A DNA stretch of 64,000 bases from Chrysopilus asiliformis (Eukaryota; Arthropoda; Insecta; Diptera; Rhagionidae), in NCBI GenBank assembly GCA_964034945.1, contig OZ035962.1, positions 14,627,388 to 14,691,387 of the forward strand, read 5' to 3'. Below, in pieces: positions 21,573 to 33,282 of this stretch; positions within the stretch are counted from its first letter, which is position 1; each line of letters opens with the position of its first letter. The notes below the pieces were generated by a model. It did no database searches, had not been told where the DNA came from, and saw only the letters and a list, made by a program, of their open reading frames with translations. Position numbers and translations under genes: made by a program.

Positions 21573-22462
21573 CAGAGTCCGGCCGATTAATCGGCTTCGG
21601 CGTCGGCCACCTTCAGCCAAAATTCATACCTCCAACCAAAGTTTGGCTTCGGCGAAAATTAAGCCGCAGGTTTGGCCCAAGCTGAGGGTGCATGTGAACT
21701 GTCAAATATCAATGGAATGGAACCAAAAATTTGGAGTATTTTTTTCTGAAACTGAAGTTTCACAAACATTTGTATTTGGTGAACGGCAACTTTTCATAGA
21801 AATGATTTATTTGCCAGTGAAATTTCCTCGTCAAATAAAAATATTTGTCCAGAAAACGTTGTAGGGTAAGATTTCGTCTTGATTAAAATGACAATACGGA
21901 GAGTTTTTTTTTCAAATATTTTTGTCCAATAAAGTGCGTTGAAAAATGCGATCTCCACAAGACATTTTTTGGTAGGACATGAAAATCGGCGAAATCTGCA
22001 GAAAATTGGCGGAAATTTATTTTCCAGCCGGAGTTTTATACATGATTTTTTTGTTGTTAGAAGTTAAAAGTTGTATTTGAATTGAATTTCCCAATTTTTC
22101 AAAACAAATATTTTTAAAAATTTCTAACGCTTGGAGCACAATGAACGCAACAAAGCCGCAACCATCACGGTTGCGGCTTGGTTGGGTTCATTGTGCTCCA
22201 AGAGTAAAAGCGCGTTGTAGGGAAACCATTAGAGTTCCGATTATGATAGTCTTTAAGATGTCAAAATGTTAATAAAATTATGCTTTATTATTTAAGGTAA
22301 TTGTTTATGCATTGATTTTGTAAATTTTCAAATGTTTCTATTATATTTAACGATAAAAAACCGTTTAATAAAATTGCAATTGTTTTATTTAGCTTTGGCC
22401 GAAGGTTAAGAAAAAGGCCGAAGTTCGGCTTCGGCCAAAAACTGCCATCAGTCGGACTTTAG
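21573..22462. mobile_element. nested TIR element with CGGCTTCGGC ends
   Basis: Left CAGAGTCCGGCCGATTAATC against inverted right CTAAAGTCCGACTGAT; GGCTTCGGC/GCCGAAG words occur near both ends. About 890 bp and no transposase ORF. It contains the hairpin at 22130-22202. No clean target duplication was found. Confidence 0.45.
22130..22202. repeat. 34-bp stem hairpin, GC-rich
   Basis: 22130-22163 and 22169-22202 pair with two mismatches around a five-base loop. The arm begins CTTGGAGCACAATGAAC and reaches GCCGCAACC. Size and shape resemble a hairpin-RNA precursor, but it sits in a transposon. Confidence 0.75.
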
Positions 22463-22942
22463 TAAGGATTTTTGTTTCGTTTGCCATCCCTGGTCTAAAT
22501 AGTAACTAGTTTTTCATTTCTTGCAACATATGTACGAGTGTTATTTCTTTTTAGCAAGGAATTTTAAAAATTAATTAAAATAGCATACATAATATGTACG
22601 TACAATCATTAATAGGGGAATTCCAGTAGGGCAAATATATATTTAGAAAATTTTTGAGAAATGATGCATTCAAATTAGTATACATTATCAATAGAATTAA
22701 AATTTAAGGCAATTCTTGATTGTTTGACTAATGAGATAGTCAAGAAGTCAAATTTCTAGTAATAAATGAAATGATATGGAATTTCCAGTAATAAGACAAT
22801 AAAATTTTAGTGTTGTTCACATTAGCAATAAACCCCAATAAAGTGGATTTAAAGGACCTGCTGTTGTATACCTAAATGTTAATTTAATTATCTAAATATG
22901 TATGATAAATCCTAACAATTTAATATTTCTGTCATTTATAAA

Positions 22943-23476
22943 ATGTCAGTTCGGTCGACAACATTTCAACTCGGTGTGATTTTTCAAAGTTGTCGAAATT
23001 TCGACGATCGCATGGAAAAGTTCTATCTTTTGTGGAAATCATTTCTGTTTGATTTGGTACTGGAGCGAGAGCGTAGGAGAAATTCAAATTTAAAAGATCG
23101 GCGGATTGACTCATTATTTCGGAAGCTCAGATGGTTGGAAAAGTTTGTGGAGAAAATGTATATGAATATTGGATCTGGCAATGAACGGAAGTTGTTACTA
23201 CAAGGAATCAGGGATAATTTCGAGGCAATAAAATTGGCAAAAAAAGTTTTCTGGCTGATCAATCAGATTATTGGATCTCGCGAAACGTACGATATTTATT
23301 CAAATTGTATTCCAACGAAAATTGATTTGGAATTCATTCAGCTGAATAAATTCAATCGGCTTAGGACTTTAATGCAACATGAGGAACAATCCGCCAAAAA
23401 TTCGATACAGGATACGGTAAAAGTTATTATTATTTCTAAGGGATTTTGGGAACCAAGTTGGCTTGAAAATTCATAG
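22943..23476 (+). CDS. orphan family member 3 (177 aa)
   Basis: The most divergent paralogue. It starts MSVRSTTFQLGV at the first ATG of the frame and keeps LWKSFLFDLVLERERRR (about 30-46), EKMYM (about 70), EAIKLAKK and a WLINQIIGSRETYDI block that matches LISGILGSREYDL of the others. It has a C-terminal tail about 30 residues longer. One exon, basic, no signal peptide. The TATA/initiator pair shared by members 1 and 2 is not visible upstream, so it may have another promoter or be less active. Same strand as member 2, about 2.5 kb downstream. Poly(A) signals follow. Function unknown. Confidence 0.68.
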   Translation: MSVRSTTFQLGVIFQSCRNFDDRMEKFYLLWKSFLFDLVLERERRRNSNLKDRRIDSLFRKLRWLEKFVEKMYMNIGSGNERKLLLQGIRDNFEAIKLAKKVFWLINQIIGSRETYDIYSNCIPTKIDLEFIQLNKFNRLRTLMQHEEQSAKNSIQDTVKVIIISKGFWEPSWLENS

Positions 23477-23539
23477 CATCTCGATTTCAAGCAAAAAAAT
23501 ATTGAAATCATATTTGCGAATTGTATTTTTTGTATTTCG

Positions 23540-23566
23540 AATAAATCCAATTTTTATGTAAATAAA
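23540..23566 (+). terminator. poly(A) signals of gene 3
   Basis: AATAAA at 23540-23545 and again at 23561-23566, 64 and 85 bases after the stop. Confidence 0.55.
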
Positions 23567-23668
23567 TATTTTTTAATTTAGTAATACTGTCCATAAGATA
23601 ATTCACACTTTTAGAATGGAGGGGCGAGGAGTTGGGTTTTGAAGAACCTAAAATTAGCATGACCTGTG

Positions 23669-23820
23669 GTTGCGGTTACGATTGCGATTACGATTGCGAT
23701 TACGATTGACCAATGAGATCAAATCTTTCATTTTCCTATCGTTGAAAGCTTTGAGATCGTTGAAAGCTTTGGTCAAGAAGCATCAATCGTAATCGCAGTC
23801 GTTAGTCTAAATTGGGCTTA
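23669..23820. mobile_element. hexanucleotide MITE, short copy
   Basis: A few GATTGC/GATTAC units on the left, an AAAGCTTTG-rich centre, and inverted ATCGTAATCGCAGTCG then GTCTAAATTGGGCTTA on the right. Same family as 55608-55985; the left outer end is eroded. Confidence 0.65.
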
Positions 23821-23875
23821 AGGTATTTTAAATTTGAGGTTCCATGGAACGTCTTTCTCTGGATCTACATCCATA

Positions 23876-24355
23876 CACTGTCGAAAAAACGGAGTCGATC
23901 ACGCACCGAAACGGAGTTTGAGGGAGTCCATGAACTTTTCGAAGAAAACCGAACTTCGAGATAGGGAGTTCACAGCACGGAAGTTAATTTTTAAGAATTT
24001 TTCGGAGTTAAACCAATTTATTAGAGGAGTTAAAAAAGCAAAAAAAAAAAATAACCTCACAAATGCTCGTTTTTTACAAGCAGCATTTGAGGTGCTTTGA
24101 TTTTTTCTCATCTTTTCAAAGCTAATATTGACTGTTAAAAACTTTTCTTGCATGTCTGTACCGGAACTCGAACACGGGACCTCTCGATTTGTAAGACATT
24201 CGCCTTCCCAATAGACTTTTTAACTCCTTAAAAAAGGAATGCCAAAAGAATTCCGCGCTACGGTGTTAAATTTTTTCTGAATAACACTGCGAGGTGTTGA
24301 CTTTTAGCTATGCTTTGAGGCGGTGTTAACTTATCCCTGGATTTTTCCGAGATTG
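23876..24355 (-). mobile_element. TA-TIR element with tRNA-like segment, copy 1
   Basis: TA|CACTGTCGAAAAAACGG on the left and inverted CAATCTCGGAAAAATCC|TA on the right. This TA duplication and CACT-type end resemble Tc1/mariner-like MITEs. Interior words (GGAGTTAA, CACTGCGAGGTG) match the inverted copy at 51500-52108. A tRNA-like stretch lies at 24157-24216. ORFs across it are spurious. Confidence 0.6.
24157..24216 (-). repeat. tRNA-like segment in MITE
   Basis: The minus strand has TATTGGGAAGGCGAATGTC, then CTTACAAATCGAGAGGTCCC and GTGTTCGAGTTCC. The last resembles the Pol III B box GGTTCGANTCC, and the centre resembles tRNA-Val (CTTACAC anticodon loop). The acceptor stem is absent and the anticodon stem imperfect, so this is not a functional tRNA. 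Confidence 0.45.
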
Positions 24356-24510
24356 TACTTTCAAATCGATTGTAAACCTTGGATTGGGGTTTAACCATAA
24401 TTTTATGGTTTTTATACCCATCCACAATAGAAAAAACAAAATGGTGGACGGATGAAGCTATTTTTTTGAAAGAGTATTCATCGCGTGGGTTCTTTCAATT
24501 TACTTAAAGG

Positions 24511-24883
24511 TAGAACCTGAATCGTACGTCGATGCGTCCGTCATGCGTCCGTTACGTTGACAGTTCGAGTAGAATCAACGGGCTGCTATGAGTACTCCCC
24601 TAATAATACGTTTTCCGATGCGGCAACTGCATAGAGTAGGTCGACTTTCTACTTTTACATGCGGCAACGCACGGAAATGTCATTTCGCAAAAAAGTTTGT
24701 TTACGATTTAAGCAATTTAAGTATGGAACAAATTGAAAGTAATTGTTTCGACGATAAACTAATAGAAGAAGTGCAAAACAATGAATTAATTCCAGATTCG
24801 CTGCCGTACCCAACTGTCACCGCATCGAACTGTCAACCGGACGGACGCATGACGGACGCATCGACGTACGATTCAGGTTCTAG
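24511..24883 (+). mobile_element. TIR element AGAACCTGAATCG, copy 1
   Basis: TIRs of 45 bp or more: TAGAACCTGAATCGTACGTC on the left, its inverse on the right, then GATGCGTCCGTCATGCGTCC. CTTAAAGG flanks both sides (24503-24510, 24884-24891), a likely 8-bp duplication. The interior ATG ORF from 24588 resembles the ORF in the copy at 35721-36092, but the C-terminal part differs by a frameshift. It is probably sequence carried by the element. Confidence 0.7.
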
Positions 24884-24899
24884 CTTAAAGGTTAGAAAA

Positions 24900-26727
24900 C
24901 ATATGTAGTTAAGCGGAAAATAGGAAATAACAAAAAAGGATGGTTGAAACGAAATATTCCTCTCTGAAACAAGTGTCGAAAAAAGTTTTGCTGCATGAGA
25001 AAAGCTTGAGATGAAAAGACGCTTTAAAATGAATACTCAATTAATTTAATGAAATGTAAAACATATTTTAAACAAAGTCAGTAAACAAATCTCAATTTTC
25101 TGTAAAAGCCGCATCAATGAATTTAACAGAACTTGCGAAAACTTTGTACGATGAAATTAAAATTTTCGATTGTTCGAATTTGCTTTTAATGGAAAAACCA
25201 TCACAATTTGTCAGCATTTCATAAGCAATTCCATCATTTTAGTATATTCTTATCCTTTAAGAGGATTTACTGATTTCAGTCTATCCTACCATGCAAAACT
25301 GTCTTCCATTATTCTCACTTGATGTATAAATAATTCAGAGCTTTTGTTTAAAATGTTTTACGAATTCAAATTTAAATCACTAAAAATATGTTTTCTTCAT
25401 TTTTTCATCATTGTTCAATTTCTCTGTTGTGATTTTCCCATCAAAATTTTCCAAGCCACTTAGCTCAGCTCAGCTTTCAAAATAATAATAAAAAAAAAGA
25501 AAACGTAAGGAAAATTATAGACGTTTCCAGTAGCATCGCGGTCGATTTATAACTAATTTAAATTATATGCAAAGACAGGACTTGATTTGCATTATAAAGT
25601 AATTCAATTGAGAACAAAATATAAAGTCTTTCTAAAGGATATTTCAAGCAAAAAGAAATATCCACAAAGTTTTATAGGAAACACTAGAATATGAAATGAT
25701 GACCATTTCTACTTTGTCTGGAGGAAATATGCTAAAGTCACGATTTCCATCATTTTGTTTTCTGTATGTATGTGTATGGGATAAAGAAAGGCGTCTTTTA
25801 TGCTTGTTAAAAAGTTACTAAGAGAATTGTGAAAACTTCAAAGGATTTCATAGCAGGAAAAATCGAACAACTTAACAGAAAACTTTTGACAAGAACAAAT
25901 ACGTATTTAACATCAAAGGAGCGTTTTGCATGTGTTCTTCTAAATGCGTATTTTTCAGAAAACTGGAAGCAGGAATTGAATTGTACGAGATGTTTTCAAC
26001 AAAATAAGTTTTAAAATAAAATATAGGTTAAAAAACGAATTTATTTACTTGAATATGAAAAAGAGTTCCCGAATTCGTTCTTGGGGTGATGTAAATTTAA
26101 ATGTCAGTTTTTCCTTTGATTCGTTTTGTAATGTTCGATAGTGCTATCAGAAAATTTAAGTATTTTTTGCTGAAAATTTGTGTATTTACTAGAAATACTG
26201 TTTCCCGAGGACATTAAGCTAAGAAGCAAACAATATTTCATCAATAATAAGTCAGTGGCTCATCCCTGTAGAAAAAAGGTGATTTAAAAGTAATTTCCGG
26301 GTAGTTTTCAAAGTGCTGTGGAAGTACAGTGGTTCTAATTTGATTTTCAATATCCATATCCGACGTACAAAGAACTGTTTTGAAAGCAAAAGTACTGTGG
26401 GCAAAGCATTTTCAAAGAAGAAAACACTTGGTATGTAAATTTACATGCGTTGTGTATTTTTAGAATATTCAAATTTCGCACCATTTTTCCTAATCTTGAT
26501 AGTTGTAATTATTTTTAACTGTGTGTGATGAGAAAAAAGTAGGTACTTTTAAAAGTGCCTTTTTTCAAAGAGGTTAAAAAGTACATTTCAAAACAGTTTT
26601 AAAGTGCTTTCGCTTAACGTACTTTGAAATTTCCGGAAATTAAAATTAAAATGATCTAAATTTACTAACTTCACCTCTCATAATGTATTTTTACCAATCA
26701 ACAGGTGGCGATAATAAAAATAATACC
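24900..26727. other. intergenic, nothing recognised
   Basis: AT-rich. The longest ORF (25829-26014) begins with GTG and has no recognised domain. Confidence 0.5.
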
Positions 26728-27945
26728 AAAACATAACAAAAGCTACAATTGCTAGGGGACAATCGTCATATACTCTATATGATGACAGACAAAATGTTTA
26801 TTAAAAACATAACAAAAGCTATAATTGCCAATCTGGCAATCATTGGAGACCCGTATGGTGATATTCGTATCAAAATTCGAACAGTTGTACCAAAATTCCA
26901 CTTTGAAGTCAAACTTTCCAATAAGATTTTTTAAAATTTATTCCAATCGGATTTTGATGTATGGGAGTTTTATGTAGAATCATATCCTAAATAACTTTTG
27001 TTCTTGGACTTTTTTGATAAGATGCAGCGATATTCGCAAAAAACGTTTTCGTTCGTATGGGGGGTACCCCCCCCCCCCACCTAATGGTCCAGTTTTGCCC
27101 ATTAACGAACTTAGCCTCGCATTTTACGTAAAACGAATCTGCGCAAAATTTCAAGTCTGTAGCTCAATCCGTGCGCCCGCAATCCGCGCCACAGACAGAC
27201 GGACGGACAGACAGACGGACGGACAGACAGACGGACAGACGGACGGACATGCAAAATTCAATTTTTTTTATCATTCTAAACACACTCGTGTAATTCATTT
27301 TTGTGTGTGATGACGGGATCTTGGCGTTACAAACGGTAAAGCAAAGTTAATATACCCTTCGGTTTCACCATACGGGTATAAAAATTAATTTGTATAGGAG
27401 GGTGGGAAAGGAGTGGTCCGATTGGAATTTGATGTATTGAACGGTTATGTGAGATCATATTTTAAACAGATTTTGCCTTTATAAATTTTTCTATACGACT
27501 CGCCATTTTTGAGAAAATAGAAAAAAAGTATTCAATTTTTATGGAAGAGGGGGAACCAGTGATCCGATTGGATTTTGATGTATGTCTAAGTTTTGTAAAA
27601 TCCTATTCTACCTGCATAAATTTTTTACCTGTGTAAATTTTTCAATATGACTCACCGTTTCCTTTTCAAATAAACTGTATAATTTGTACGGGGGTGGGAG
27701 AAAGGAATATTCCGTTCAATACCTTAGCCTATCCATTTATGAGAAACGTAACTATACAATTTCAAGTATCTAGCTCAATCCTTTTTCGACGGACGGATAG
27801 ACGGACATACGAATATCAAAATCTTTTGTCATTCCCAACACCCTGGTGTAGTTCATTTTTGTGTCCGACTGTTGGTTCGATGCGTTACAATTGGTATACT
27901 AAATCTAATACACTTTTATATGATATATCATATAGAGTATAAAAA
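26728..27945 (+). mobile_element. family Y copy interrupted by family X
   Basis: Y parts are 26728-26802 (AGCTACAATTGCTAGGGG, ATACTCTATATGATG) and 27385-27945, ending CATATAGAGTAT, the inverse of the left motif. The X element at 26803-27384 sits inside. No coding capacity; the ORF at 27694 is the conserved repeat text read through. Confidence 0.65.
26803..27384 (-). mobile_element. family X copy A
   Basis: Opposite in orientation to the copies at 32150, 42254 and 59001. Inverted ends ACCCGTATGGTGA and TCACCATACGGGT, a GACG/GACA tetranucleotide array (27192-27249) and a C-run at 27068-27079. The apparent RATDRRTDRQTD peptide is the array read through. Confidence 0.7.
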
Positions 27946-28899
27946 GGCAACAGAAATTCTAATTTTTAGCCTAATCGAGCATTCACGGGAAACCAGGAAG
28001 TACTTCCCGTAATAATTTTATTAAATTGTTTCGATAAAATGAAATGATCGGAAAATACTTTTATCAGAAAATCAACTTGCCAATTCTTTCCGTCTTTTGG
28101 GTTTTCCCCTAACCCATTGCTGTGCCCATTTCAAACCATGAAAAAGTCATTTTGATGGATTTGACGCCATGAATACTTTTTTTTAAATCAAAGTTATTTA
28201 TCCCCAGATTTTCTTATTTATAGAGCCTGAGAATGAACTTAAAAAAAAGCCAATTTTCCTTTTAATTTTCCTCGTTCAATGTTGACTTTTTTCATTCATT
28301 TTTGGGTACTTTTTCGTCAAATTCATTTCGCCAACATTGAAGGGACACTTTTACAATAGCGTGATTAAATGTCATTAAGAATTTCTTTTTAGGGGATGCA
28401 AATAGATCTGAAATTTCGTATTCCTAAGAAGGGACAAAAATTCGTTCAATTAGATGAAACATTAATTAATTATCCCTTTTCTTGCTTTGCCTTTGAGTGG
28501 AAATCATTGGAATTCATGCACGTCTGCAATTTTACAAGATGATCAAATAAATTTTTGATGATTTCAGAACAAATTAAAATCAATTGGTATTAATGGCCGG
28601 TACTTTTAATTTTCGTACTAATGTTTATTTTAATACGTGGATAATGGAGATAGCTTTGGTTAAAAAAACAGGGTGACCATACGAGCGACTCGGATTGGCC
28701 AGGGTAGTTTTAGAAAATTTGCCTCAAATCTAAAAATAAACAGAAATAATCCAAATTAATAAATGGTAGTGAGTTTGTACTAAGAAGTTATGAGGAAGAA
28801 AATTATTAAATTAAAGTTATTAAAATAAAAAAGAAAAAAAAGTGTTTTAAAAAAGCTTTTATTTAAATGTATTGAAAAGGAAAAAATAATTTTTTGGGC
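27946..28899. other. intergenic, nothing recognised
   Basis: AT-rich and without ORFs or clear repeats. Confidence 0.5.
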
Positions 28900-29150
28900 C
28901 CTGTGTATTAGAAATAAAAGCGAGATAAATATTTATTTTATTTTTTATGCTTTTATCTCGTTTTTTATGCTTTTATTTCTGATATATAGCACCAAAAAAA
29001 TATTTTCCCTTTTTAGTGCATTTTTTTCAATAAAAGTTTTTTTTAAATATTTTTTTCCATTTTTTATTTGATCCTTTTTAGACATTTTGTATTTGATTAG
29101 TCTGACTAAAAATCCAAAATTACGTCTGTCTTTCGCCACGCTTGTTTATA
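28900..29150. repeat. AT palindromic repeat
   Basis: AAATAAAAGCGAGATAAA is followed by inverted ATGCTTTTATCTCG and ATGCTTTTATTTC. The TTTTCCCTTTTTAGT text recurs at 37015-37060. Possibly transposon-derived. Confidence 0.5.
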
Positions 29151-29189
29151 CTTTTAAGTCTGCATCTGAGATATTTTTACGGTCTTTTT

Positions 29190-29293
29190 AACTCTAGAAT
29201 CGGATTTTGCGGGCCTGAAAAACCACCAGATGAGATTCTTCTCCCGGAAAATTTGAGGAAAAGAATAATAACGTTATATTTACAGGACTTCTC

Positions 29294-29331
<38 letters not shown>

Positions 29332-29890
29332 TATATAGATCTAGCCAGAGCTTAGGGGAAGACCTTTTAATGCCGAAGCACAGCTCGGGATGGTCGGAAG
29401 GACAAAAGGAGATGCCGATTTATGTTCTCCTTGAACTTCTGCGGGTTATAGTCCGGGGGGAACACATTTTCCTTAGAGACTTCTTAATGTCAGAATAGGA
29501 TTTAGCGATCCCAAAAACCCTAAGATAAGATTTTTTCCCAGAAAATGTGAGGAAAAGGACATTGACGTTATCTTTACAGGACCTTCCGTTATCTTTTCAG
29601 ATTTCTTAGTGCCATAATCGGATTCAGCGACCCCAAAAATCCCCACATGAGATTGCAAGATTTGACCCCGACAAACATACAGACAGAAGGCAAGCTAATT
29701 TGTAAAGTAAATATAATTTTCTATATACGTAAAACCGCTACGTATCTCTAATATTTTAAAAAAAAAAGTTTTTTCAAAAACTGTTATTATAAAAAAATGC
29801 ATATAACCAAATTCAAAGAAAATATAATTTCCTGAATTTTTTTATTTAACGGTTTTGTACACATTCTATGTCTCAGTTTTTTAGAAAACG
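29190..29890 (+). repeat. diverged tandem repeat with a 35-T run
   Basis: Three units of about 105 bp at 29191, 29489 and 29611 (partial), sharing ATCGGATT...GCG, CCCAGAAAATGTGAGGAAAAG and TTTACAGGAC. A 35-base T run lies at 29295-29329, and family Z-like text (ATGCATATAACCAAATTCAA) at 29735-29890. Probably the tail of one transposon. Confidence 0.55.
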
Positions 29891-31319
29891 GTATTTTCCA
29901 AGATCCTATCTACCGTGTTATTTACCTTTAAACTTTGAACTTTGCAATTTAAAAATGCACAGGCATTTTATTTTTATAAAGGGAAAAAATTAATCAGGTT
30001 AGAGGAAGTGTTCAAAATTGCATGAAACGGCTTGTAAAATTGTTAGTTCTGGTATTTCTCAAAATTTCTCAGATGGAAACTTTTATTTTATTTTAAAGTG
30101 AACACCTGAAAAAAATGTTCCAAAAGAAGGTGACAAAAGAGCCAGGATAATGTGAATCATATGCAGGAAACCCATATGAATATACATTTTATTCTTTCAT
30201 ATACAGAGGATTAACTGAAACTCGTCTGATGGATATGGATGTGAGGTAAATGTGTTACAAAAGTTATTGCCGAAATTCACGTCTCATATCCCTTGGTTTT
30301 AATAGCCCCGGTTTTCCAGGTAATTTTTTAATGGCAGTTTTCTTTTCAGGGTTGTTTCGATTGCAAAAATGTGACTGTGACAGTAATGTGATATAATGTT
30401 ATGTAATATTATGATATGGTCTCATGCGTGCACTATAATTAAAGCTTTTGCGTGTTTCAGGCTGATGAGAACGAAATTTTTATTCATTTGCCCAATTTTT
30501 TACCACAGAAATTACATTTGTGCAAGTCACGCTAAGTTTATATTTGTCACGTTGATAGAGTTTATTTGTGTGTGTGTGTGTCTGTTTGTGTCAGTATTAC
30601 AATTCAGTTTATATAGTCGTAAAAAACGACCCAACTTGATGCCTGTTCATAGAACTCCGTTAAACAGCAGAGAAAAGCGAGAAAAATGATGGGAAAAACG
30701 AAAGTTTGTGATGAGATGAGGGTGAAAGTAAACACTGGCAACGTGGAATAAAAAACTGGTACGAAAAAGGCAAAAAAGTACCGGAGAAATAAGCAAACAA
30801 AGCGTTTGTCAGGATATATGGAAAATGGATAGGAATGAGGAGTGTTTTGGATAGGCATCAGCATCACCTTTCGTAACAAGCAAAACGTTCCAGTAGTTAG
30901 GTGTTAAAATTGCTGACGCTATTATGGCTTAAGGAAGTTAGACACAATAACCAGAATAATGAACTCATCGATTGATATTGGAACAAGGATCGCCCTATCG
31001 ATAGACATATCAACATCAGCATGAATAAACAAACCCATCATCGACGTCCCCAACACCGATTTATTATTTTGGGAAGAACTTCTTGTGGAAAATGAGAGAA
31101 AATCCTTTTCCCTGAAAAAATAGACCTGGCAAATATTTTTTGTAAGGATGAAAGATTACTTCTCATATATCTTCACACAAAATTAAGCAACTTTTTCAAT
31201 AATTTGTTTGGGAAATTCACAGATGAATTACTTGAATTTTATGACTCCGTACGAATTACTTTAATACAGCAATATAAGATATTTAACTGACTTAAAGTAA
31301 AAATACTTATACCGTACCA
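29891..31319. other. intergenic; one small GT repeat
   Basis: A short GTGTGTGTGTGTGT run is near 30570. No credible gene: the two opposing ORFs at 30396-30879 lack start context and domains. Confidence 0.5.
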
Positions 31320-32099
31320 CACTGTAGAAAATGAATTTGAATTTAAACCGAAAAATGGGGTAAAAACGGGGTAAATTTGCAAAAACGTCGTAAAATTTCG
31401 AAAAAAAATCAGAATTTAGCTCGCACACCATTTAAGTTGTAAAATCACCCAAAAAACATTAATCTTACACTAGAAATAGGGTAATTTTAAACCTTGCGTA
31501 AAATTTCGACCAATATTCGTATTTTTACTCTCATTTTGGTGTAAAAACACGCTCGCAGGGTATTTTTACATTATTGTACGGGCAATTTAACCTTAACCTT
31601 ATAATTCGCATAAGGTTTGTGGCATCGGAGTATAAATACTCGAATCGAGTTTTACTCTACCAAAATCCTGTGTGGCGCCAGCCACATGGCAGACATGCCC
31701 GGGAAATTTGGATGTGAAAACATCCGCAAAAATAATATATTTTTTTTTTTCAGACCGTATAAGCCAAGAAATTCTAATACCATTTTCGGTGTAATTTTAA
31801 ACAAAAAATGTCGTAAAATTACACCTTTAAGACGCGGTTTTGCTACCAAATAGGAGGAAAATTACAACAAAAATGTGGTAATTTTAAACATCCATGTCGT
31901 AAAATTACACCCGTATTGTACTTTTACTTCTTATTTAGCTTAAAGTTCCCCCGTAAAAGAGGCTTTTGTACGCCACAAAATGAGTAAAAATGCATAGCTT
32001 TTAAGCCATTACGACTCGGTGTAATTTTACCCTTATTATCGTAGGAAAATGGTTTCCTACGATAATAGGGGTAAAATTACAATAAAATTTTCTAGAGTG
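31320..32099. mobile_element. 780-bp TIR element with GTAAAATTAC words
   Basis: Left CACTGTAGAAAATGAATTT and inverted right CACTCTAGAAAATTTTATTG. Many GTAAAATTACACC/GGTGTAATTTTAC words inside. The right end carries the hairpin at 32020-32081. ORFs at 31617 and 31652 are mirror readings of these words. Confidence 0.6.
32020..32081. repeat. 29-bp arm hairpin, 4-base loop
   Basis: TGTAATTTTACCCTTATTAT... pairs with its inverse with one mismatch around ATGG. Confidence 0.85.
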
Positions 32100-32149
32100 C
32101 ACATTCGTAAAATATATTATCCTACTTTCCAAAATCCATGGCTAATTTT

Positions 32150-32660
32150 TATACCCGTATGGTGAAACGAAAGGGTATATTAACTTTGCCTTACCGTTTG
32201 TAACGCCAAGATCCCGTCATCACACATAAAAATGAATTACACCAGTGTGTTTAGAATGATAAAAAAAATTGAATTTAGCTTGTCCGTCCGTCTGTCTGTC
32301 CGTCCGTCTGTGGCGCGGATTGCGGGCGCACGGATTGAGCTAGAGACTTGAAATTGTACACAGACTTGTTTTTCGTAAAATGCAAGGCTAAGTTCGTTCA
32401 TGGACAAAAATGGACCATGATTTTTGCGAATATCTCAAAAACGGTGCATCTTATCAAAAAAGTGCAAGAACAAAAGTTATTTAGGATATTATTCTACATA
32501 AAACTCTCATACATCAAAATTCGATTGGAATAAATTTTAAAAAATCTTATTGGAAAGTTTGACTTCAAAGTGGAATTTTGGTACAACTTGTCGAATTTTG
32601 ATACGAATATGACCATACGGGTTTTCAATAATTGCCAGATTGGCAAATACAGTTTTTTAA
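32150..32660 (+). mobile_element. family X copy B
   Basis: ATACCCGTATGGTGAAACG start, GTCCGTCCGTCTGTCTGTCC at 32281-32313, GCCAGATTGGCAA near the end. About 500 bp, non-coding. Confidence 0.7.
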
Positions 32661-32689
32661 TTATTGGAGAGACAATAAGGTAAAAGCAA

Positions 32690-33280
32690 AGATTAAATAA
32701 CTAAAGATTAGCAACAACAGAATATTCCGTAGAACTTTTAAAATGTGTGCAATATTCTGTGGAGTTATGAATCTCAATCAAGTAACGCATGCAATTTAAA
32801 TATTTTTATTGATTTTTTGACAGTTAAGTGACAAAATATAAGTAAAAAATTTGTTTTGAAAGGATTTAATTTCCGTTGGCGGACTTTTTTAGGTTCCTAA
32901 AATTTGTTCTAGCTTCCTTATCTTTATTTATCTAATCTTTGGTAAAAGTTTCAAACAAAAAAATTTAATTTGATCAAAATATTTCAACCGAAATCTTTTA
33001 AAACTAGTTTCATACTTTGTGCAAAGGTTGTGGAAAATAATATTCTAAATAGGATGATCATATATTTTTGTGTCGATCTGACCAATATGAGTGGTGGAGG
33101 AGGAGGGGGTTGTGGGTATGGTGAAGGATTGTTACAATTTTAAGTTACGAGATATATAAATGAAAACATTTACTTGCACAACCGAACTAATTAAAAGCTG
33201 CGTCCATCCGGAAAAACTCAGAGATATGGAAAAGTTGTGTTTTTTTCTATAAATTGAATTCGGGCAAAAATAAATATAAG
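32690..33280. other. intergenic, nothing recognised
   Basis: AT-rich; no ORF over 60 codons. Confidence 0.5.
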
Positions 33281-33282
33281 AA

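Larger units (their letters stand above)
21440..22492 (-). mobile_element. hAT-like terminus, interrupted
   Basis: Ends CCATCCCTG at 22484-22492, the inverse of CAGGGATGG at 14923. Its AACG-rich subterminal DNA (21440-21570) is split by the element at 21573-22462. Confidence 0.4.

Noticed and set aside
29295..29329. 35-T run as a retroposon poly(A) tail
   Set aside because: It lies inside a tandem unit and no retroposed ORF or target duplication is next to it; may also be an assembly-length artefact.
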